Source: Thermotoga neapolitana DSM 4359
Lineage (GTDB): Bacteria > Thermotogota > Thermotogae > Thermotogales > Thermotogaceae
Direction of reading: 5' to 3'
Length of the DNA: 64,000 bases
Assembly (NCBI RefSeq): GCF_000018945.1
Contig: NC_011978.1
Location: 1,820,563-1,884,562 of the forward strand
Positions 19,680-29,092 of this stretch are shown here, in pieces; positions within the stretch are counted from its first letter, which is position 1; each line of letters starts with the position of its first letter. Both the position numbers and the translations under genes were made by a program. The notes beneath the pieces were generated by a model, which saw only the letters and a list, made by a program, of their open reading frames with translations, ran no database searches and was not told where the DNA came from.

Positions 19680-21691
19680 TGGAAGAATATCTGGGAGTGT
19701 TTGTCGATGAGACAAGAGAATACCTTCAGAATCTGAACGATACCCTGCTGAAACTGGAAGAAACCCCCGAGGACATGGAATTGATAAACGATGCCTTTCG
19801 GGCGCTTCACACCCTGAAGGGTATGGCAGGAACCATGGGGTTCAACAGCATGGCAAAACTCTGCCATTCCCTTGAAAATGTTCTCGACAAGGCCAGAAAC
19901 GGTGAAATAAAGATAACATCGGATCTTCTCGACAAGATCTTCGCGGGAGTCGACATGATCGCCAGGATGGTCGACAAGATCGTATCTGAAGGAACCGATG
20001 AGATCGGAGAAGATATTGAAGTGTTCACCGATACAATAAGAAGCTTTGTTCCTTCAGAAGGAAAACCAGAGGAAGAAAAAGCACCAGCGAAAAACTCTAA
20101 AGTCGACGATGAAAAGAACCCTCCACAGGCTTCAAACGAAGCGGAAGAATCGATGGTCCTTCCAGAAGAGGTGGTTCATGTCCTCCAGGAAGCAAAAAAC
20201 AAAGGGTACAGGACTTTCTATGTAAAGGTTGTCCTCAAAGAAGGCACACAGCTCAAATCCGCCAGGATCTACCTTGTCTTCCACAAACTGGAAGAGCTGA
20301 AGTGTGAGGTTGTAAAGACCGTTCCTCCAGTGGAAGACATCGAGGAAGAAAAGTTCGAGAACGAAGTGGAACTGTTTGTCATCTCTCCCGTCGATCAGGA
20401 AAAACTCTCTGAAGCCCTGAGTAGCATCGCCGATATAGAAAAAGTCATCGTGAAGAGTATCATCCCCGTTACGGAGAAAAAGGCTACTTACGAAGAAAAA
20501 GAAGAAAAAACAGAGGAGAAAAAAGAGGAAGTTACCAGAAAGAAGATCGTCTCTCAGACCGTCAGGGTGGACATAGAAAAACTGGATACCCTGATGGATC
20601 TCATGGGAGAACTCGTCATAGCCAGAAGCAGAATTCTGGAGACTCTCAAAAAATACAACATAAAGGAAATAGACGAAAGCCTAACTCAACTGAGCAGGAT
20701 CACTCTAGACCTTCAGAACGTCGTGATGAAGATCAGGATGGTTCCCATCGCCTTCGTGTTCAACAGATTCCCTCGAATGGTCAGAGATCTGGCGAAGAAG
20801 ATGAACAAAGAGATCAACTTCATCATGAGAGGAGAAGACACAGAACTCGACAGAACCTTCGTTGAGGAAATAGGAGAACCTCTTCTTCACCTTCTGAGGA
20901 ACGCTATAGACCACGGTATAGAACCAAAAGAAGAGAGGATAGCCAAAGGAAAACCTCCTGTGGGAACCCTCATCCTCTCCGCCCGACATGAAGGAAACAA
21001 CGTGGTGATAGAGGTCGAAGACGACGGAAGGGGAATAGACAAAGAAAAAATTCTCAGAAAAGCGATAGAGAGAGGGCTGGTGGATGAATCGAAAGCTACC
21101 AGTTTGTCCGATCAGGAGATACTCAACTTCCTTTTCGTGCCGGGGTTCTCCACGAAGGAGAAGGTTTCGGAAGTGTCTGGAAGAGGAGTTGGAATGGACG
21201 TTGTCAAGAATGTTGTTGAATCCTTGAACGGAAGCATAAGTATAGAGAGTGAGAAAGACAGGGGAACAAAGGTCACCATAAGACTGCCACTCACCCTCGC
21301 CATCATTCAGGCTCTCCTTGTGAAGGTGAACAACCTCGTCTACGCCATTCCAATAGCAAATATCGACACAACCCTCAGGATATCCAGAGGCGATCTACAA
21401 AGGGTGCAGGACAAGAATGTCATAGTGATAAGGGGCGAAGTGATACCGGTCTACAAACTCTGGGAGGTTCTTCAGATAGAACACGAGAGGGAAGAGGAGG
21501 AAATGGAAGCGGTCATCGTGAGAATAGGAAACAGGAAGTACGGAATAATAGTCGACGAGCTTCTCGGTCAGGACGACATCGTTATAAAATCTCTTGGAAA
21601 GGTGTTCTCCGATGTCAGAGAGTTCAGTGGAGCGGCGATCCTTGGTGATGGAAGCATCGCTCTCATCATAAACGTCTCCGGTATTGTATAA
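19676..21691 (+). CDS. cheA: Chemotaxis histidine kinase CheA
   Basis: 671 residues, the length I recall for T. maritima CheA. P1 has the phosphorylated His45 in [14 protein letters not shown], and an acidic linker follows. P2 (about 175-265) binds CheY, P3 dimerisation is about 290-354, and P4 ATPase has N-box [17 protein letters not shown]1 VEDDGRGID and G2 [10 protein letters not shown]5 (about 545-671) is the CheW-like regulatory domain. It autophosphorylates in response to receptors and passes phosphate to CheY. It overlaps cinA by 4 bp and is followed directly by cheW. Confidence 0.98.
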   Translation: MMEEYLGVFVDETREYLQNLNDTLLKLEETPEDMELINDAFRALHTLKGMAGTMGFNSMAKLCHSLENVLDKARNGEIKITSDLLDKIFAGVDMIARMVDKIVSEGTDEIGEDIEVFTDTIRSFVPSEGKPEEEKAPAKNSKVDDEKNPPQASNEAEESMVLPEEVVHVLQEAKNKGYRTFYVKVVLKEGTQLKSARIYLVFHKLEELKCEVVKTVPPVEDIEEEKFENEVELFVISPVDQEKLSEALSSIADIEKVIVKSIIPVTEKKATYEEKEEKTEEKKEEVTRKKIVSQTVRVDIEKLDTLMDLMGELVIARSRILETLKKYNIKEIDESLTQLSRITLDLQNVVMKIRMVPIAFVFNRFPRMVRDLAKKMNKEINFIMRGEDTELDRTFVEEIGEPLLHLLRNAIDHGIEPKEERIAKGKPPVGTLILSARHEGNNVVIEVEDDGRGIDKEKILRKAIERGLVDESKATSLSDQEILNFLFVPGFSTKEKVSEVSGRGVGMDVVKNVVESLNGSISIESEKDRGTKVTIRLPLTLAIIQALLVKVNNLVYAIPIANIDTTLRISRGDLQRVQDKNVIVIRGEVIPVYKLWEVLQIEHEREEEEMEAVIVRIGNRKYGIIVDELLGQDDIVIKSLGKVFSDVREFSGAAILGDGSIALIINVSGIV

Positions 21692-21705
21692 TGGAGGTGA
21701 AGAAG

Positions 21706-22149
21706 TTGCCCGATATGAGAGAGTTCGAAGTGCTCTCCTTTGAAGTGGAAGATCAGGCTCTGGCCTTCGATGTGGATAACATCGAGATGGTGATAGAAAA
21801 ACCAGAAATAACCCCTGTCCCCAAATCCAAACACTTCGTGGAAGGTGTTATCAATCTGAGGGGTAGAATCATTCCCGTGGTGAACCTTGCAAAGGTTCTC
21901 GACATTTCCTTCGATGACTCGAAGATGAAGAGCATAATCGTGGCGAAGACAAAAGATGTGGAAGTGGGTTTTCTGGTTGACAGGGTGCTCGGGGTATTGA
22001 GGATAACGGAAGAACACGTTGAAATGGTGGACGTGTCTGACAAGTTCGGAAAGAAATCCAAGGGATTGATAAAAACGGATGGAAGGCTCATAATTTATCT
22101 GAACATCGACGAAATAATTGAAGAAATAACAGTTAAGGAGGGAGTGTAA
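21706..22149 (+). CDS. cheW: Chemotaxis coupling protein CheW
   Basis: A single CheW domain of about 147 residues with FDVDNIEMVIEK, EGVINLRGRIIPVVNLAK and VGFLVDRVLGVL. It links receptors to CheA P5. TTG 21706 is supported by GGAGGTG 6 nt upstream; an in-frame ATG at 21691, overlapping the cheA stop, has no ribosome site of its own and would place GGAGGTG inside the coding region. It lies in the cinA-cheA-cheW-cheY operon. Confidence 0.93.
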   Translation: MPDMREFEVLSFEVEDQALAFDVDNIEMVIEKPEITPVPKSKHFVEGVINLRGRIIPVVNLAKVLDISFDDSKMKSIIVAKTKDVEVGFLVDRVLGVLRITEEHVEMVDVSDKFGKKSKGLIKTDGRLIIYLNIDEIIEEITVKEGV

Positions 22150-22152
22150 AAG

Positions 22153-22515
22153 ATGGCGAAGAGAGTTTTGATAGTTGATGACGCAGCGTTCATGAGGATG
22201 ATGCTGAAAGACATCATCACCAAAGCAGGATACGAGGTGGTAGGAGAAGCCACAAACGGGCGTGAAGCCGTCGAAAAATACAAGGAACTCAAACCAGATA
22301 TCGTCACGATGGACATCACGATGCCCGAGATGAACGGTATCGATGCGATCAAGGAGATCATGAAGATCGATCCGAACGCCAAGATAATCGTGTGCAGCGC
22401 CATGGGACAGCAGGCAATGGTCATCGAAGCCATAAAGGCCGGTGCAAAGGACTTCATCGTGAAACCGTTCCAGCCTTCCAGGGTGGTAGAGGCGCTCAAC
22501 AAGGTCTCGAAGTGA
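22153..22515 (+). CDS. cheY: Chemotaxis response regulator CheY
   Basis: A 120-residue receiver domain: acidic pair VDD (9-10), phospho-acceptor Asp54 in TMDITMPEMNG, Ser82 in place of the usual Thr/Ser, and Lys104 in VKPF. Phospho-CheY binds the flagellar switch (FliM/FliY, encoded at 36.6-38.6 kb) to change rotation. From memory it is nearly identical to T. maritima CheY. AAGGAGGGAGTGTAAAAG supplies the ribosome site. Confidence 0.98.
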   Translation: MAKRVLIVDDAAFMRMMLKDIITKAGYEVVGEATNGREAVEKYKELKPDIVTMDITMPEMNGIDAIKEIMKIDPNAKIIVCSAMGQQAMVIEAIKAGAKDFIVKPFQPSRVVEALNKVSK

Positions 22516-22521
22516 TGTACC

Positions 22522-22818
22522 ATGAGTGCCATTTTGCAGTTTCTTCTAGCCTTTGGAATCGTCCTCTTTTTTCTTCTTATCGTTTATTACTTCGTAAGAA
22601 GAGGGTTCTTCTCTCAAAAAGGTTCCAGTATCTCGATAGTGGAAAGGCATTACCTCGATAGAAAGAGTTTCATAGCGATCGTCAGGGTGGTGGACGAGTA
22701 TTTTGTCATACTGGTGACGGATTCGGGGGCCACGGTCCTTAAAAAACTCGAAGATTACAGAGAAAGTGATTCCTTTTCCTCGATTCTCTTCAGAAAAATA
22801 GGGAGAAGGAATAAATGA
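22522..22818 (+). CDS. fliO: FliO-like flagellar export membrane protein
   Basis: 98 residues: one membrane helix (LLAFGIVLFFLLIVYYFV), then a basic cytoplasmic domain with SSISIVERHYLDRKSFIAI and VTDSGATVL, the FliO/FliZ pattern. FliO helps assemble the FliP ring of the export gate. The position directly before fliP, overlapping it by 4 bp, supports the call, since FliO is otherwise poorly conserved. Confidence 0.82.
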   Translation: MSAILQFLLAFGIVLFFLLIVYYFVRRGFFSQKGSSISIVERHYLDRKSFIAIVRVVDEYFVILVTDSGATVLKKLEDYRESDSFSSILFRKIGRRNK

Positions 22819-23564
22819 GGAAAATTCTTGTTTTTTTGCTGATACTTCTCTCGCTGATCTCTTTTTCCCAGGAGGTGCCCTTTCCCTCCATTTCTATAGG
22901 CGTCAGACCCGCTGAAGAGCCAGAGGACCTTGTGGTCACCCTAGAAATTCTTCTCATTCTGACTGTATTGACGCTGGCGCCTTCCATTCTTGTTCTCTTC
23001 ACCTCGTTCACCCGAATCATCGTCGTTTTTTCTCTTTTCAGAAACGCCCTTGGAACAAGGCAAACTCCTCCAAACCAGGTCATGATAGGCCTTGCACTCT
23101 TTCTCACATTCCTCATCATGCAACCTGTCTGGAACGATATCTACAACAACGCCATAACGCCGTATCTGGAAAGGGAGATAGGATACCAGGAAATGTTTCA
23201 GAGAATCAACAACAGAATCAGGGAGTTCATGATAAAGGAACTGAAGAACCACCACAACGAAGACAACGTCTTCATGCTCGCCCAAAATGCAAACCTCGAG
23301 ATCACCAGAGTAGAAGAAGCACCAAATTCTGTGTTGATACCTGCCTTCGTCTTGGGCGAACTTGAGATTGCCTTCAAGATGGGAGTGGTACTGTACGTTC
23401 CCTTCATAGTCATCGACATGATCGTGGCGAGCATTCTGCTCTCCATGGGCATGATCATGATACCACCCGTGTTCGTTTCTCTTCCGTTTAAAATACTGAT
23501 CTTTGTGATGGCAAACGGATGGGACCTTCTCGTTGAGGGACTGATAAAGAGTTTTGCGAGGTGA
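22815..23564 (+). CDS. fliP: Flagellar export gate protein FliP
   Basis: 249 residues with a signal peptide (ILVFLLILLSLISFS), then LAPSILVLFTSFTRIIVVFSL, QTPPNQVMIGLALFLTFLIM, and the C-terminal signature IDMIVASILLSMGMIMIPP. FliP forms the core pentamer of the type III export gate with FliQ and FliR. Start ATG overlaps the fliO stop, and fliQ follows. Confidence 0.97.
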   Translation: MRKILVFLLILLSLISFSQEVPFPSISIGVRPAEEPEDLVVTLEILLILTVLTLAPSILVLFTSFTRIIVVFSLFRNALGTRQTPPNQVMIGLALFLTFLIMQPVWNDIYNNAITPYLEREIGYQEMFQRINNRIREFMIKELKNHHNEDNVFMLAQNANLEITRVEEAPNSVLIPAFVLGELEIAFKMGVVLYVPFIVIDMIVASILLSMGMIMIPPVFVSLPFKILIFVMANGWDLLVEGLIKSFAR

Positions 23565-23569
23565 TACCC

Positions 23570-23836
23570 TTGACCATCGAGGTGTTTCTGGATATCATGA
23601 AGAGCGGAATAGGTCTCATACTGGAGATAATAGTTCCCCCACTCGTTGTGAGTCTGATCGTGGGATTGATAATAAGTATCTTCCAGGCCGTCACCCAGAT
23701 ACACGAGCAAACACTGATGTTCGCCCCCAGGGTCATCGTTATGTTCCTCACCCTACTTTTTCTGAGTGGCTGGATGGCACAGAAGATCCTGGACTTCTTC
23801 ACAGAACTTTTGCAAAGGTACTTTCAGATGATCTGA
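23570..23836 (+). CDS. fliQ: Flagellar export gate protein FliQ
   Basis: 88 residues with two membrane helices, including IVPPLVVSLIVGLIISIFQA and the family motif TQIHEQTLMFAPR. It is part of the export gate around FliP. TTG 23570 is favoured because AGGTGAT sits just upstream; GTG 23561, overlapping the fliP stop, lacks a site. fliR, flhB and flhA do not follow here and must lie elsewhere. Confidence 0.95.
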   Translation: MTIEVFLDIMKSGIGLILEIIVPPLVVSLIVGLIISIFQAVTQIHEQTLMFAPRVIVMFLTLLFLSGWMAQKILDFFTELLQRYFQMI

Positions 23837-23849
23837 AGGAGGTGTCGAT

Positions 23850-24503
23850 ATGAAACGATTATTTGTTGTTTCATTGATATTGACTTCATCTCTGCTCTCT
23901 TTTTCCAGTGTGTTCGATATAATCGACGACGCGTACCTTTCTCTTAAGGAGTTTCTCGATCAACCAGACAGCGGTGCCTTTCTTTCTCTTCTGGAGAGAG
24001 CAAGAGGCATCCTCATTGTTCCAAAGTATCTGAAACTCGGATGGGTGGTGGGTGGTCAGTACGGCCAGGGAATTTTGCTGAGAAGAGATCCTCTGACGAA
24101 TACCTGGTACGGGCCACTCTTTGTTAAAATCTACGGTCTGAGCGTGGGACCACAGATAGGGTTCCAATCCGTGTCCCTCATCGCAGTCATCATGGAGAAT
24201 GTGGAAACCTTCGCCAAAGGAAACATCACACTCGGTGGATCTCTCAGTGTTGCAGCGGGGCCCCTTGGAAGAAGACTCAGTGCGGACTACAACCTTGATG
24301 CCTCTGTCTATTCCTACTCGATCGCTCGTGGGTTTTACGCAGGCTTTTCTCTGGAAGGGGCAAAAATAGACGTTGATCTGGACCTCACACGGGAATACTA
24401 CAACGTGTACAGGGTGGATCCACACGAGATTCTTTCGAAAGAAGTAGAAGGAAGAGCGGAGAAAATAATCGTTCTTTTGAACGAGAAACTCAAAGAAGAA
24501 TAG
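23850..24503 (+). CDS. Secreted SYLF-domain (Ysc84-like) protein
   Basis: 217 residues with an N-terminal signal peptide (LFVVSLILTSSLLSFSS) and the SYLF/Ysc84 pattern: ARGILIVPKYLKLGWVVGGQ, GQGILLRRD, WYGPLFVKIYGLSVGPQIG and GRRLSADYNLDASVYSYS. SYLF domains bind membrane lipids or are found in envelope proteins. It is the last gene of the chemotaxis/export operon, 13 bp after fliQ with GGAGG, and is followed by a terminator. A role in the flagellum is possible but unproven. Confidence 0.8.
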   Translation: MKRLFVVSLILTSSLLSFSSVFDIIDDAYLSLKEFLDQPDSGAFLSLLERARGILIVPKYLKLGWVVGGQYGQGILLRRDPLTNTWYGPLFVKIYGLSVGPQIGFQSVSLIAVIMENVETFAKGNITLGGSLSVAAGPLGRRLSADYNLDASVYSYSIARGFYAGFSLEGAKIDVDLDLTREYYNVYRVDPHEILSKEVEGRAEKIIVLLNEKLKEE

Positions 24504-24521
24504 GGCACCTCGGGGGTGCCC
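24503..24521 (+). terminator. Hairpin between convergent SYLF and clpP genes
   Basis: GGGCACC and GGTGCCC form a 7-bp stem around TCGGG, starting at the last base of the SYLF stop codon and ending just before the clpP stop. Because the genes converge it can stop transcription from both sides. The downstream U-tract is weak on the plus strand (TTCATCTT). Confidence 0.6.
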
Positions 24522-24522
24522 T

Positions 24523-25131
24523 TCATCTTGAACTCACCACTTTGTCCACTATACCGTATTCTTTTGCCTCTTCAGCACTCATGAAGAAGTCTCTGTCCGT
24601 GTCCTTTTCTATCTTCTCTATCGGCTGGCCCGTGTGTTTGCTGAGAATCCTGTTGAGAAGATCCTTTATCCTCAAAAGCTCTCTTGTGATGATCTCAACG
24701 TCTTTTGCAGGACCCTCTGCCCCACCAAGTGGCTGGTGGATCATGATCCTGGCGTTCGGAAGAGCGTACCTCTTTCCCTTTGTACCGGCTGCAAGGAGAA
24801 CGGCAGCCATCGACGCGGCCTGCCCCACACAGATGGTGGAAACGTCACACTTTATGTACTGCATCGTGTCGTAGATGGCAAGACCGGCCGTCACAGACCC
24901 TCCGGGCGAGTTTATGTAGAGGTAGACGTCTTTGTCTGGATCTTCTGCTTCCAGAAACAGAAGCTGTGCTATGACGAGGTTTGCCACGTGGTCGTCTATG
25001 GGAGATCCAAGAAAGACGATCCTGTCTTTCAAAAGTCTGGAGAATATGTCGTACGCTCTTTCGTACCTTCCTGTGCTCTCAACAACTATGGGAACGTACT
25101 GATCAATTATCTCCTTTTCTTTCATCACCAT
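24523..25131 (-). CDS. clpP: ATP-dependent Clp protease proteolytic subunit
   Basis: About 202 residues with the ClpP triad: Ser in [15 protein letters not shown], His in MIHQPLGG and Asp in [29 protein letters not shown] is the family core. It forms a 14-mer with Clp ATPases to degrade proteins. ATG 25131 is chosen with GAGGAGAGGGTG immediately upstream; the frame to 25152 adds residues without a site. It overlaps tig by 29 bp, the common tig-clpP pairing. Confidence 0.96.
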   Translation of the reverse strand: MVMKEKEIIDQYVPIVVESTGRYERAYDIFSRLLKDRIVFLGSPIDDHVANLVIAQLLFLEAEDPDKDVYLYINSPGGSVTAGLAIYDTMQYIKCDVSTICVGQAASMAAVLLAAGTKGKRYALPNARIMIHQPLGGAEGPAKDVEIITRELLRIKDLLNRILSKHTGQPIEKIEKDTDRDFFMSAEEAKEYGIVDKVVSSR

Positions 25132-26380
25132 CACCCTCTCCTCTTGGTTCAACCACCTTCACCGTCACCTCTTCGAGCAAAAGATCGAGTACCTTCCTCT
25201 TCAGTATGGCCCATCTCAGATCCTCTCTGAGATCTCTTCTCGACTTCACGAGTGACTTTGCGCGCTCAGGAGAGATTCCCCAGAACGGTGCGAGTTCTTC
25301 CGCCTCTTTCTCAAGTTCTTCATCGCTCACATCTACGTTTCTTTCTTTTGCAATTACCTCTATTGCCCTGTCTCTTTTGATATCGTCCAGGATTCTTTTT
25401 TTCAACTCTTCTTTCAGTTTTTCTTCACTCTCGTAGGAACTCACAATCTGATCGTACCTTCCTTCCCTCTTCAACCTGTTTATCGTTTCCTGTACGAGAA
25501 GATCGAGCGTTCTTTCGGAGATCTCTATCTCCACCACTTCTGGGAGCTTCTCCAGAAGTTGCTCTCGCATGCTTTCCTTCATCTCCACGTCGTATATGTC
25601 TTTCCCCTCTTTCTTCAACTCCTCCTTCAACTGCTCCAGCGTCTCGAACTCGTTGTTCACTGTCCTGGCAAGTTCATCCCCGATCTCTGGGAGGGTTCGT
25701 CTGTACACCTCCTGTACTTTTAGCCTGTAGGTGTATTTTTTTCCCTCGTACTCTCTTTCTATTTCAACCACATCGTCTTTCTTTTTCCCTATGAGGTCTT
25801 TCACGAACGGTCTGTCTTCCCCTTCTTTTATTACGTACTCGTACTCTCTGGTGGTGAGATTCTTTCCTTCTTCGTTGTACACCTCCATGCTTATCCTGAC
25901 AAGATCTCCTACCTCGGCGGGACCCTCCTTGGGTTCGAGAAGTGCGTGTTTTTCCCTCAGGTCTTCGAGCCTTCTTTCAACGTACTTTTCCAGCACCTTT
26001 TCCTCGTCAACCTTCTCCACTTCTATCTTCGAGACGTCTCCTATCTTCACCTCGGGTTCCTCGTGAACCTCCACCACGAACCTTGCCGTATCCTCTTTTA
26101 TTTCTCTTTCGGTGACCACAGGAGACATGATGAGGTTTCTGTCCTTCAGGGTATCCGGTATAAGGTCCATGAGGAAGTCAAGGGTATACTCCTGAAAGTC
26201 CTCACCGAGTCTCATCTTCAGGATGTTCTTTGGTACCCTTCCCTTCCTGAAACCGGGTATCTCTACTCTTTGATTCAGGTACCTGGCCGCTTTATCCTCC
26301 GCTTCAAGCACCTCTTCCCTGTTGAAAACGTACTCCAGTACGACCCGGTTCTTGTCTCTTTCGAGTTCTTTCACTTCCAT
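25103..26380 (-). CDS. tig: Trigger factor
   Basis: A 425-residue ribosome-associated chaperone. The N-terminal ribosome-binding signature is [12 protein letters not shown]. An FKBP-like domain covers about 150-240 and is shorter and less conserved than in E. coli, and the rest is the helical arm region with [13 protein letters not shown] near the end. It protects nascent chains emerging from the ribosome. The ATG follows AGGAGGGATG. The 3-prime end overlaps clpP. Confidence 0.96.
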   Translation of the reverse strand: MEVKELERDKNRVVLEYVFNREEVLEAEDKAARYLNQRVEIPGFRKGRVPKNILKMRLGEDFQEYTLDFLMDLIPDTLKDRNLIMSPVVTEREIKEDTARFVVEVHEEPEVKIGDVSKIEVEKVDEEKVLEKYVERRLEDLREKHALLEPKEGPAEVGDLVRISMEVYNEEGKNLTTREYEYVIKEGEDRPFVKDLIGKKKDDVVEIEREYEGKKYTYRLKVQEVYRRTLPEIGDELARTVNNEFETLEQLKEELKKEGKDIYDVEMKESMREQLLEKLPEVVEIEISERTLDLLVQETINRLKREGRYDQIVSSYESEEKLKEELKKRILDDIKRDRAIEVIAKERNVDVSDEELEKEAEELAPFWGISPERAKSLVKSRRDLREDLRWAILKRKVLDLLLEEVTVKVVEPRGEGDGDERKGDN

Positions 26381-26407
26381 CCTTAGACATCCCTCCTGTT
26401 GTGTTTT

Positions 26408-26680
26408 TTAACCTTTTCCGATGGTATCTCCTCTTGTCCAGATGTTCTTCTGAAGAGAACCCTTGATATTTCTGAGACCGGAAAGTTCCCGAAACAAACT
26501 GCTTTTCCTCTCTTCGATGATCCGAAGCCTTTCCCTGTCCTTTTCAAGGATCTCAGATAGTTTTTCCGCAGAAAGATCCTTCAGGAGCTTTTCTCTTTCT
26601 TTCAAAAGCACCCGAAGATGTTCATAATCTTCCCTTTCTATGGCCTCATCTATCTTCCTTTCTATTTCATCCACGTTCAT
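26408..26680 (-). CDS. Small coiled-coil protein of unknown function
   Basis: About 90 residues, highly charged and helical, with heptad-like runs such as [20 protein letters not shown]. The size and composition resemble small flagellar chaperones (FliT/FlgN type), but no diagnostic motif is visible, so I do not name it. ATG 26680 lies inside the end of acpS, overlapping by 14 bp, which implies translational coupling. tig follows after 27 bp. Confidence 0.6.
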   Translation of the reverse strand: MNVDEIERKIDEAIEREDYEHLRVLLKEREKLLKDLSAEKLSEILEKDRERLRIIEERKSSLFRELSGLRNIKGSLQKNIWTRGDTIGKG

Positions 26681-27197
26681 CACTTTCACACTCCGAAAGC
26701 AAGATGTTCCCATACCTCACCAGTCTACAGTGAAGTTCTGAAAGCCTTTTTTTCAAAGAAAAAGGTGGAATCGAGGTGTCTATCTCCCATCCTTTGCCGG
26801 ATCTTCCCAGAATACAAAAGTTCTCTCTGAGCACCTTCTCGTCGCCCTCTACAATGATACCACCCTTTCTTCTTTCAAGCACGACAACTGCCACCACGAA
26901 CCTGTCGTGTGAAAGTGAGACGTGTACAAAATTGAACACACCGAAGTCACGATGTATCTTTACAACAGGTCTTCCACCTGCCTCCAGAAATTCCACATCT
27001 GTGAAACGATAACCGTTCAACCCCGTCCCCAGAGCCTTGAAGAACGCTTCCTTGAGTGCAAACCTTCCTGCCACGAACTCTTTTTTGTTTTTCCTGACTC
27101 GGAGAATCTCCTTTTCCTCTTCTCCCAGTACTCTTTCAGCGATCCTTTCGGGAACTCTTTCGATCTCAAGAAGATCCACACCAACACCCACGATCAT
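26667..27197 (-). CDS. acpS: Holo-ACP synthase with an unusual C-terminal extension
   Basis: Transfers 4-phosphopantetheine from CoA to acyl carrier protein (acpP is at 53.4 kb). Residues 1 to about 112 form the normal AcpS domain: [29 protein letters not shown] and [18 protein letters not shown] further 64 residues follow, with no family I recognise, giving 176 residues instead of the usual 115-130. The ATG overlaps the upstream methyltransferase stop as ATGA. Confidence 0.9.
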   Translation of the reverse strand: MIVGVGVDLLEIERVPERIAERVLGEEEKEILRVRKNKKEFVAGRFALKEAFFKALGTGLNGYRFTDVEFLEAGGRPVVKIHRDFGVFNFVHVSLSHDRFVVAVVVLERRKGGIIVEGDEKVLRENFCILGRSGKGWEIDTSIPPFSLKKRLSELHCRLVRYGNILLSECESDERG

Positions 27198-27844
27198 GAG
27201 AGAACCACCGGAGGATCCACCACCAGTCCTCTTTTACCGTTCTTCTTCAACCTCAAAAGGACAAGGGTAGCCGTCCTATCAATTTTACCATGAACAAAGC
27301 ACATTCTCTTCGGTTCGAGACGGTACGAGATAAACCTCTCCAGCCAGTCCATGAGGTTTTCAGGAGAGAGAACGTAAACCGCCATTCCACCGTTCTTTAG
27401 GAAACGAAACGTTGTCTTCACAAAAGATTCGATGTCCGATTTTTCCAGGCTCCTCGTTGATGACCTCAGGGGATAGGGACTTTTGACCTTCGTGTAGTGG
27501 GGTGGATTGGAGACCACCATGTCAAAGGACTCAGGAGGAAACGAGCAGTCCTCCACAGAGGCGTTCACAAAAGAAACCTTTCCTTCCAGACCGTTCAGAG
27601 AGATTCCCTGAACAGCCTTTTCGTACAACTCTTTTTCCTTTTCCACTCCAACCACTTCCACACCGTAAAGCCTTGCAAGAGCAAATCCCACCGTTCCCAC
27701 ACCACTTCCAAGTTCCAGAACTCTTTTCACACCCTTACTGGGTTTTGCGTACCAGACAAGAAGAGAGGAAGCGTGGGTGGGACGGTGGTGGGGACCCGCA
27801 TCGACTATCTCCACACACCTGATGATGTCAGGATCGAACCTCAT
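27194..27844 (-). CDS. TrmN6-type N6-adenine methyltransferase
   Basis: 216 residues, SAM-dependent. The binding motif is VLELGSGVGTVGFALARLYG and the catalytic motif is VVSNPPHYTK (NPPY class, amino-methyltransferases). Sequence order matches the tRNA1(Val) A37 N6-methyltransferase family, but the substrate in Thermotoga is not certain. It is coupled by ATGA overlaps to yqeY upstream and acpS downstream. Confidence 0.82.
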   Translation of the reverse strand: MRFDPDIIRCVEIVDAGPHHRPTHASSLLVWYAKPSKGVKRVLELGSGVGTVGFALARLYGVEVVGVEKEKELYEKAVQGISLNGLEGKVSFVNASVEDCSFPPESFDMVVSNPPHYTKVKSPYPLRSSTRSLEKSDIESFVKTTFRFLKNGGMAVYVLSPENLMDWLERFISYRLEPKRMCFVHGKIDRTATLVLLRLKKNGKRGLVVDPPVVLS

Positions 27845-28290
27845 AGGGATTCCAGAATTTCCCTCACCATCTTGTTCACGAGTTTTCCGTCTGCCCTTCC
27901 TTTCACCTTCGGCATGACAAACTGCATGACCTTTCCGAGGTCCTTTGGAGAAGTGGCTCCTACTTCTTTTATCGCCTCCATAACGATCTTTCTTATCTCC
28001 TCTTCCGAAAGTTGCTTTGGAAGGTAAGATTCTATGATTTCCAGTTCTTTCTTTTCTTTTTCAGCGAGCTCAATTCTGCCGTGCTTTTCGTACTCTTCGA
28101 TTGCCTCTTTTCTTTTCTTTGCCTCTTTCATGAGGGCTTCCATCACTTCCTCATCGCTGGCTTCTTTCATCTTCTCCACTTCGAGATTCTTCAGCGTTGT
28201 GAGTATCATGCGAAGCGTGTTCACTTTTATCGTGTCTTTACTCTTCATCGCTTTCTTCAAGTCTGCCATCAGTTTCTCTTTCAGGGACAT
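27841..28290 (-). CDS. GatB/YqeY domain protein
   Basis: 149 residues, almost all helical: the stand-alone YqeY domain with LRMILTTLKNLEVE, ESYLPKQLSEEEI and GATSPKDLGKVMQFVMPKVKGRADGK. The same domain forms the tRNA-binding tail of the GatB subunit of tRNA-dependent amidotransferase, but the free form has no settled function. The ATG has GGAGAGGAGGTATTCG upstream. It starts a new unit after the gap operon terminator. Confidence 0.93.
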   Translation of the reverse strand: MSLKEKLMADLKKAMKSKDTIKVNTLRMILTTLKNLEVEKMKEASDEEVMEALMKEAKKRKEAIEEYEKHGRIELAEKEKKELEIIESYLPKQLSEEEIRKIVMEAIKEVGATSPKDLGKVMQFVMPKVKGRADGKLVNKMVREILESL

Positions 28291-28315
28291 GACGAATACC
28301 TCCTCTCCAAAAGAT

Positions 28316-28338
28316 GAGACCCCGCAGGGCGGGGCCTC
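28316..28338 (-). terminator. Terminator after tpiA
   Basis: On the minus strand GAGgCCCCGC and GCGGGGtCTC form a stem of about 10 bp with one mismatch around a 3-nt loop, followed by ATCTTTT. It begins at the tpiA stop codon and separates the glycolytic operon from yqeY. Confidence 0.75.
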
Positions 28339-29092
28339 AGGAAATCACTCCCTTCATTATTCTTGCAAGTTCCACAAAGGATTCTTTCAGACTGGCTCCT
28401 CCAACCAGACCACCATCGATGTCTTTCTGAACGATGAGGCCGAGGAAGTTGTCTGGTTTTATGCTACCACCGTAGAGTATCCTGATCGTCTCAGCCGTTT
28501 CATCGTCGTACATCTCAGAAAGAAGCCTTCTTATGAACGCATGCACTTCCTGAGCCTGCTGTGGTGTTGCCACCTTTCCTGTTCCGATCGCCCACACGGG
28601 TTCGTAGGCTATGACCACCTTCTGTGCTTCCTCTCTGCTGAGACCGTAAAGTCCTTCTCTTACCTGTTTTTCAACAACGCAGAATGTGAGACCCTTTTCT
28701 CTTTCCTCCAGAGTTTCACCCACACAGAAGATCGGTGTCATTCCCTTTTCCAGAACAGCCCTGATCTTTCTGTTTATCAGTTCATCGTCTTCCTTGAAGA
28801 TGCGCCTTCTTTCGGAGTGCCCCACGATCACGTACTCAACGCCGATTTCTTTCAGCATCACCGGTGACACTTCTCCTGTGAACGCCCCCTGGTCCTCGTA
28901 GAAGACGTTCTGAGCACCGAGTTTGATGTTTCTACCCGAGAGGATCTCTCCAACTTCGGATAGTGCGGTGAACGGTGGACAGACCACTGTTTCGAACTCT
29001 TTCACATCGTGCAGTTCGTTCAGAAGGAGCGACACGAATTTTTTTGCCTCAGATATGGTCTTGTGCATCTTCCAGTTTCCAGCGAGGATCAA
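28337..29092 (-). CDS. tpiA: Triosephosphate isomerase, expressed as a PGK-TIM fusion by frameshift
   Basis: 251 residues: GNWKMHKT at the N terminus with catalytic Lys, the catalytic His in VIVGHSERR, catalytic Glu in [12 protein letters not shown], and the phosphate loop YGGSIKPDN. It interconverts dihydroxyacetone phosphate and glyceraldehyde 3-phosphate. The only possible own start is TTG 29092, overlapping the pgk stop, and it has no Shine-Dalgarno sequence, fitting expression by frameshifting from pgk at 29104-29112. T. maritima is known to make a PGK-TIM fusion and no separate TIM. Confidence 0.96.
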   Translation of the reverse strand: MILAGNWKMHKTISEAKKFVSLLLNELHDVKEFETVVCPPFTALSEVGEILSGRNIKLGAQNVFYEDQGAFTGEVSPVMLKEIGVEYVIVGHSERRRIFKEDDELINRKIRAVLEKGMTPIFCVGETLEEREKGLTFCVVEKQVREGLYGLSREEAQKVVIAYEPVWAIGTGKVATPQQAQEVHAFIRRLLSEMYDDETAETIRILYGGSIKPDNFLGLIVQKDIDGGLVGGASLKESFVELARIMKGVIS

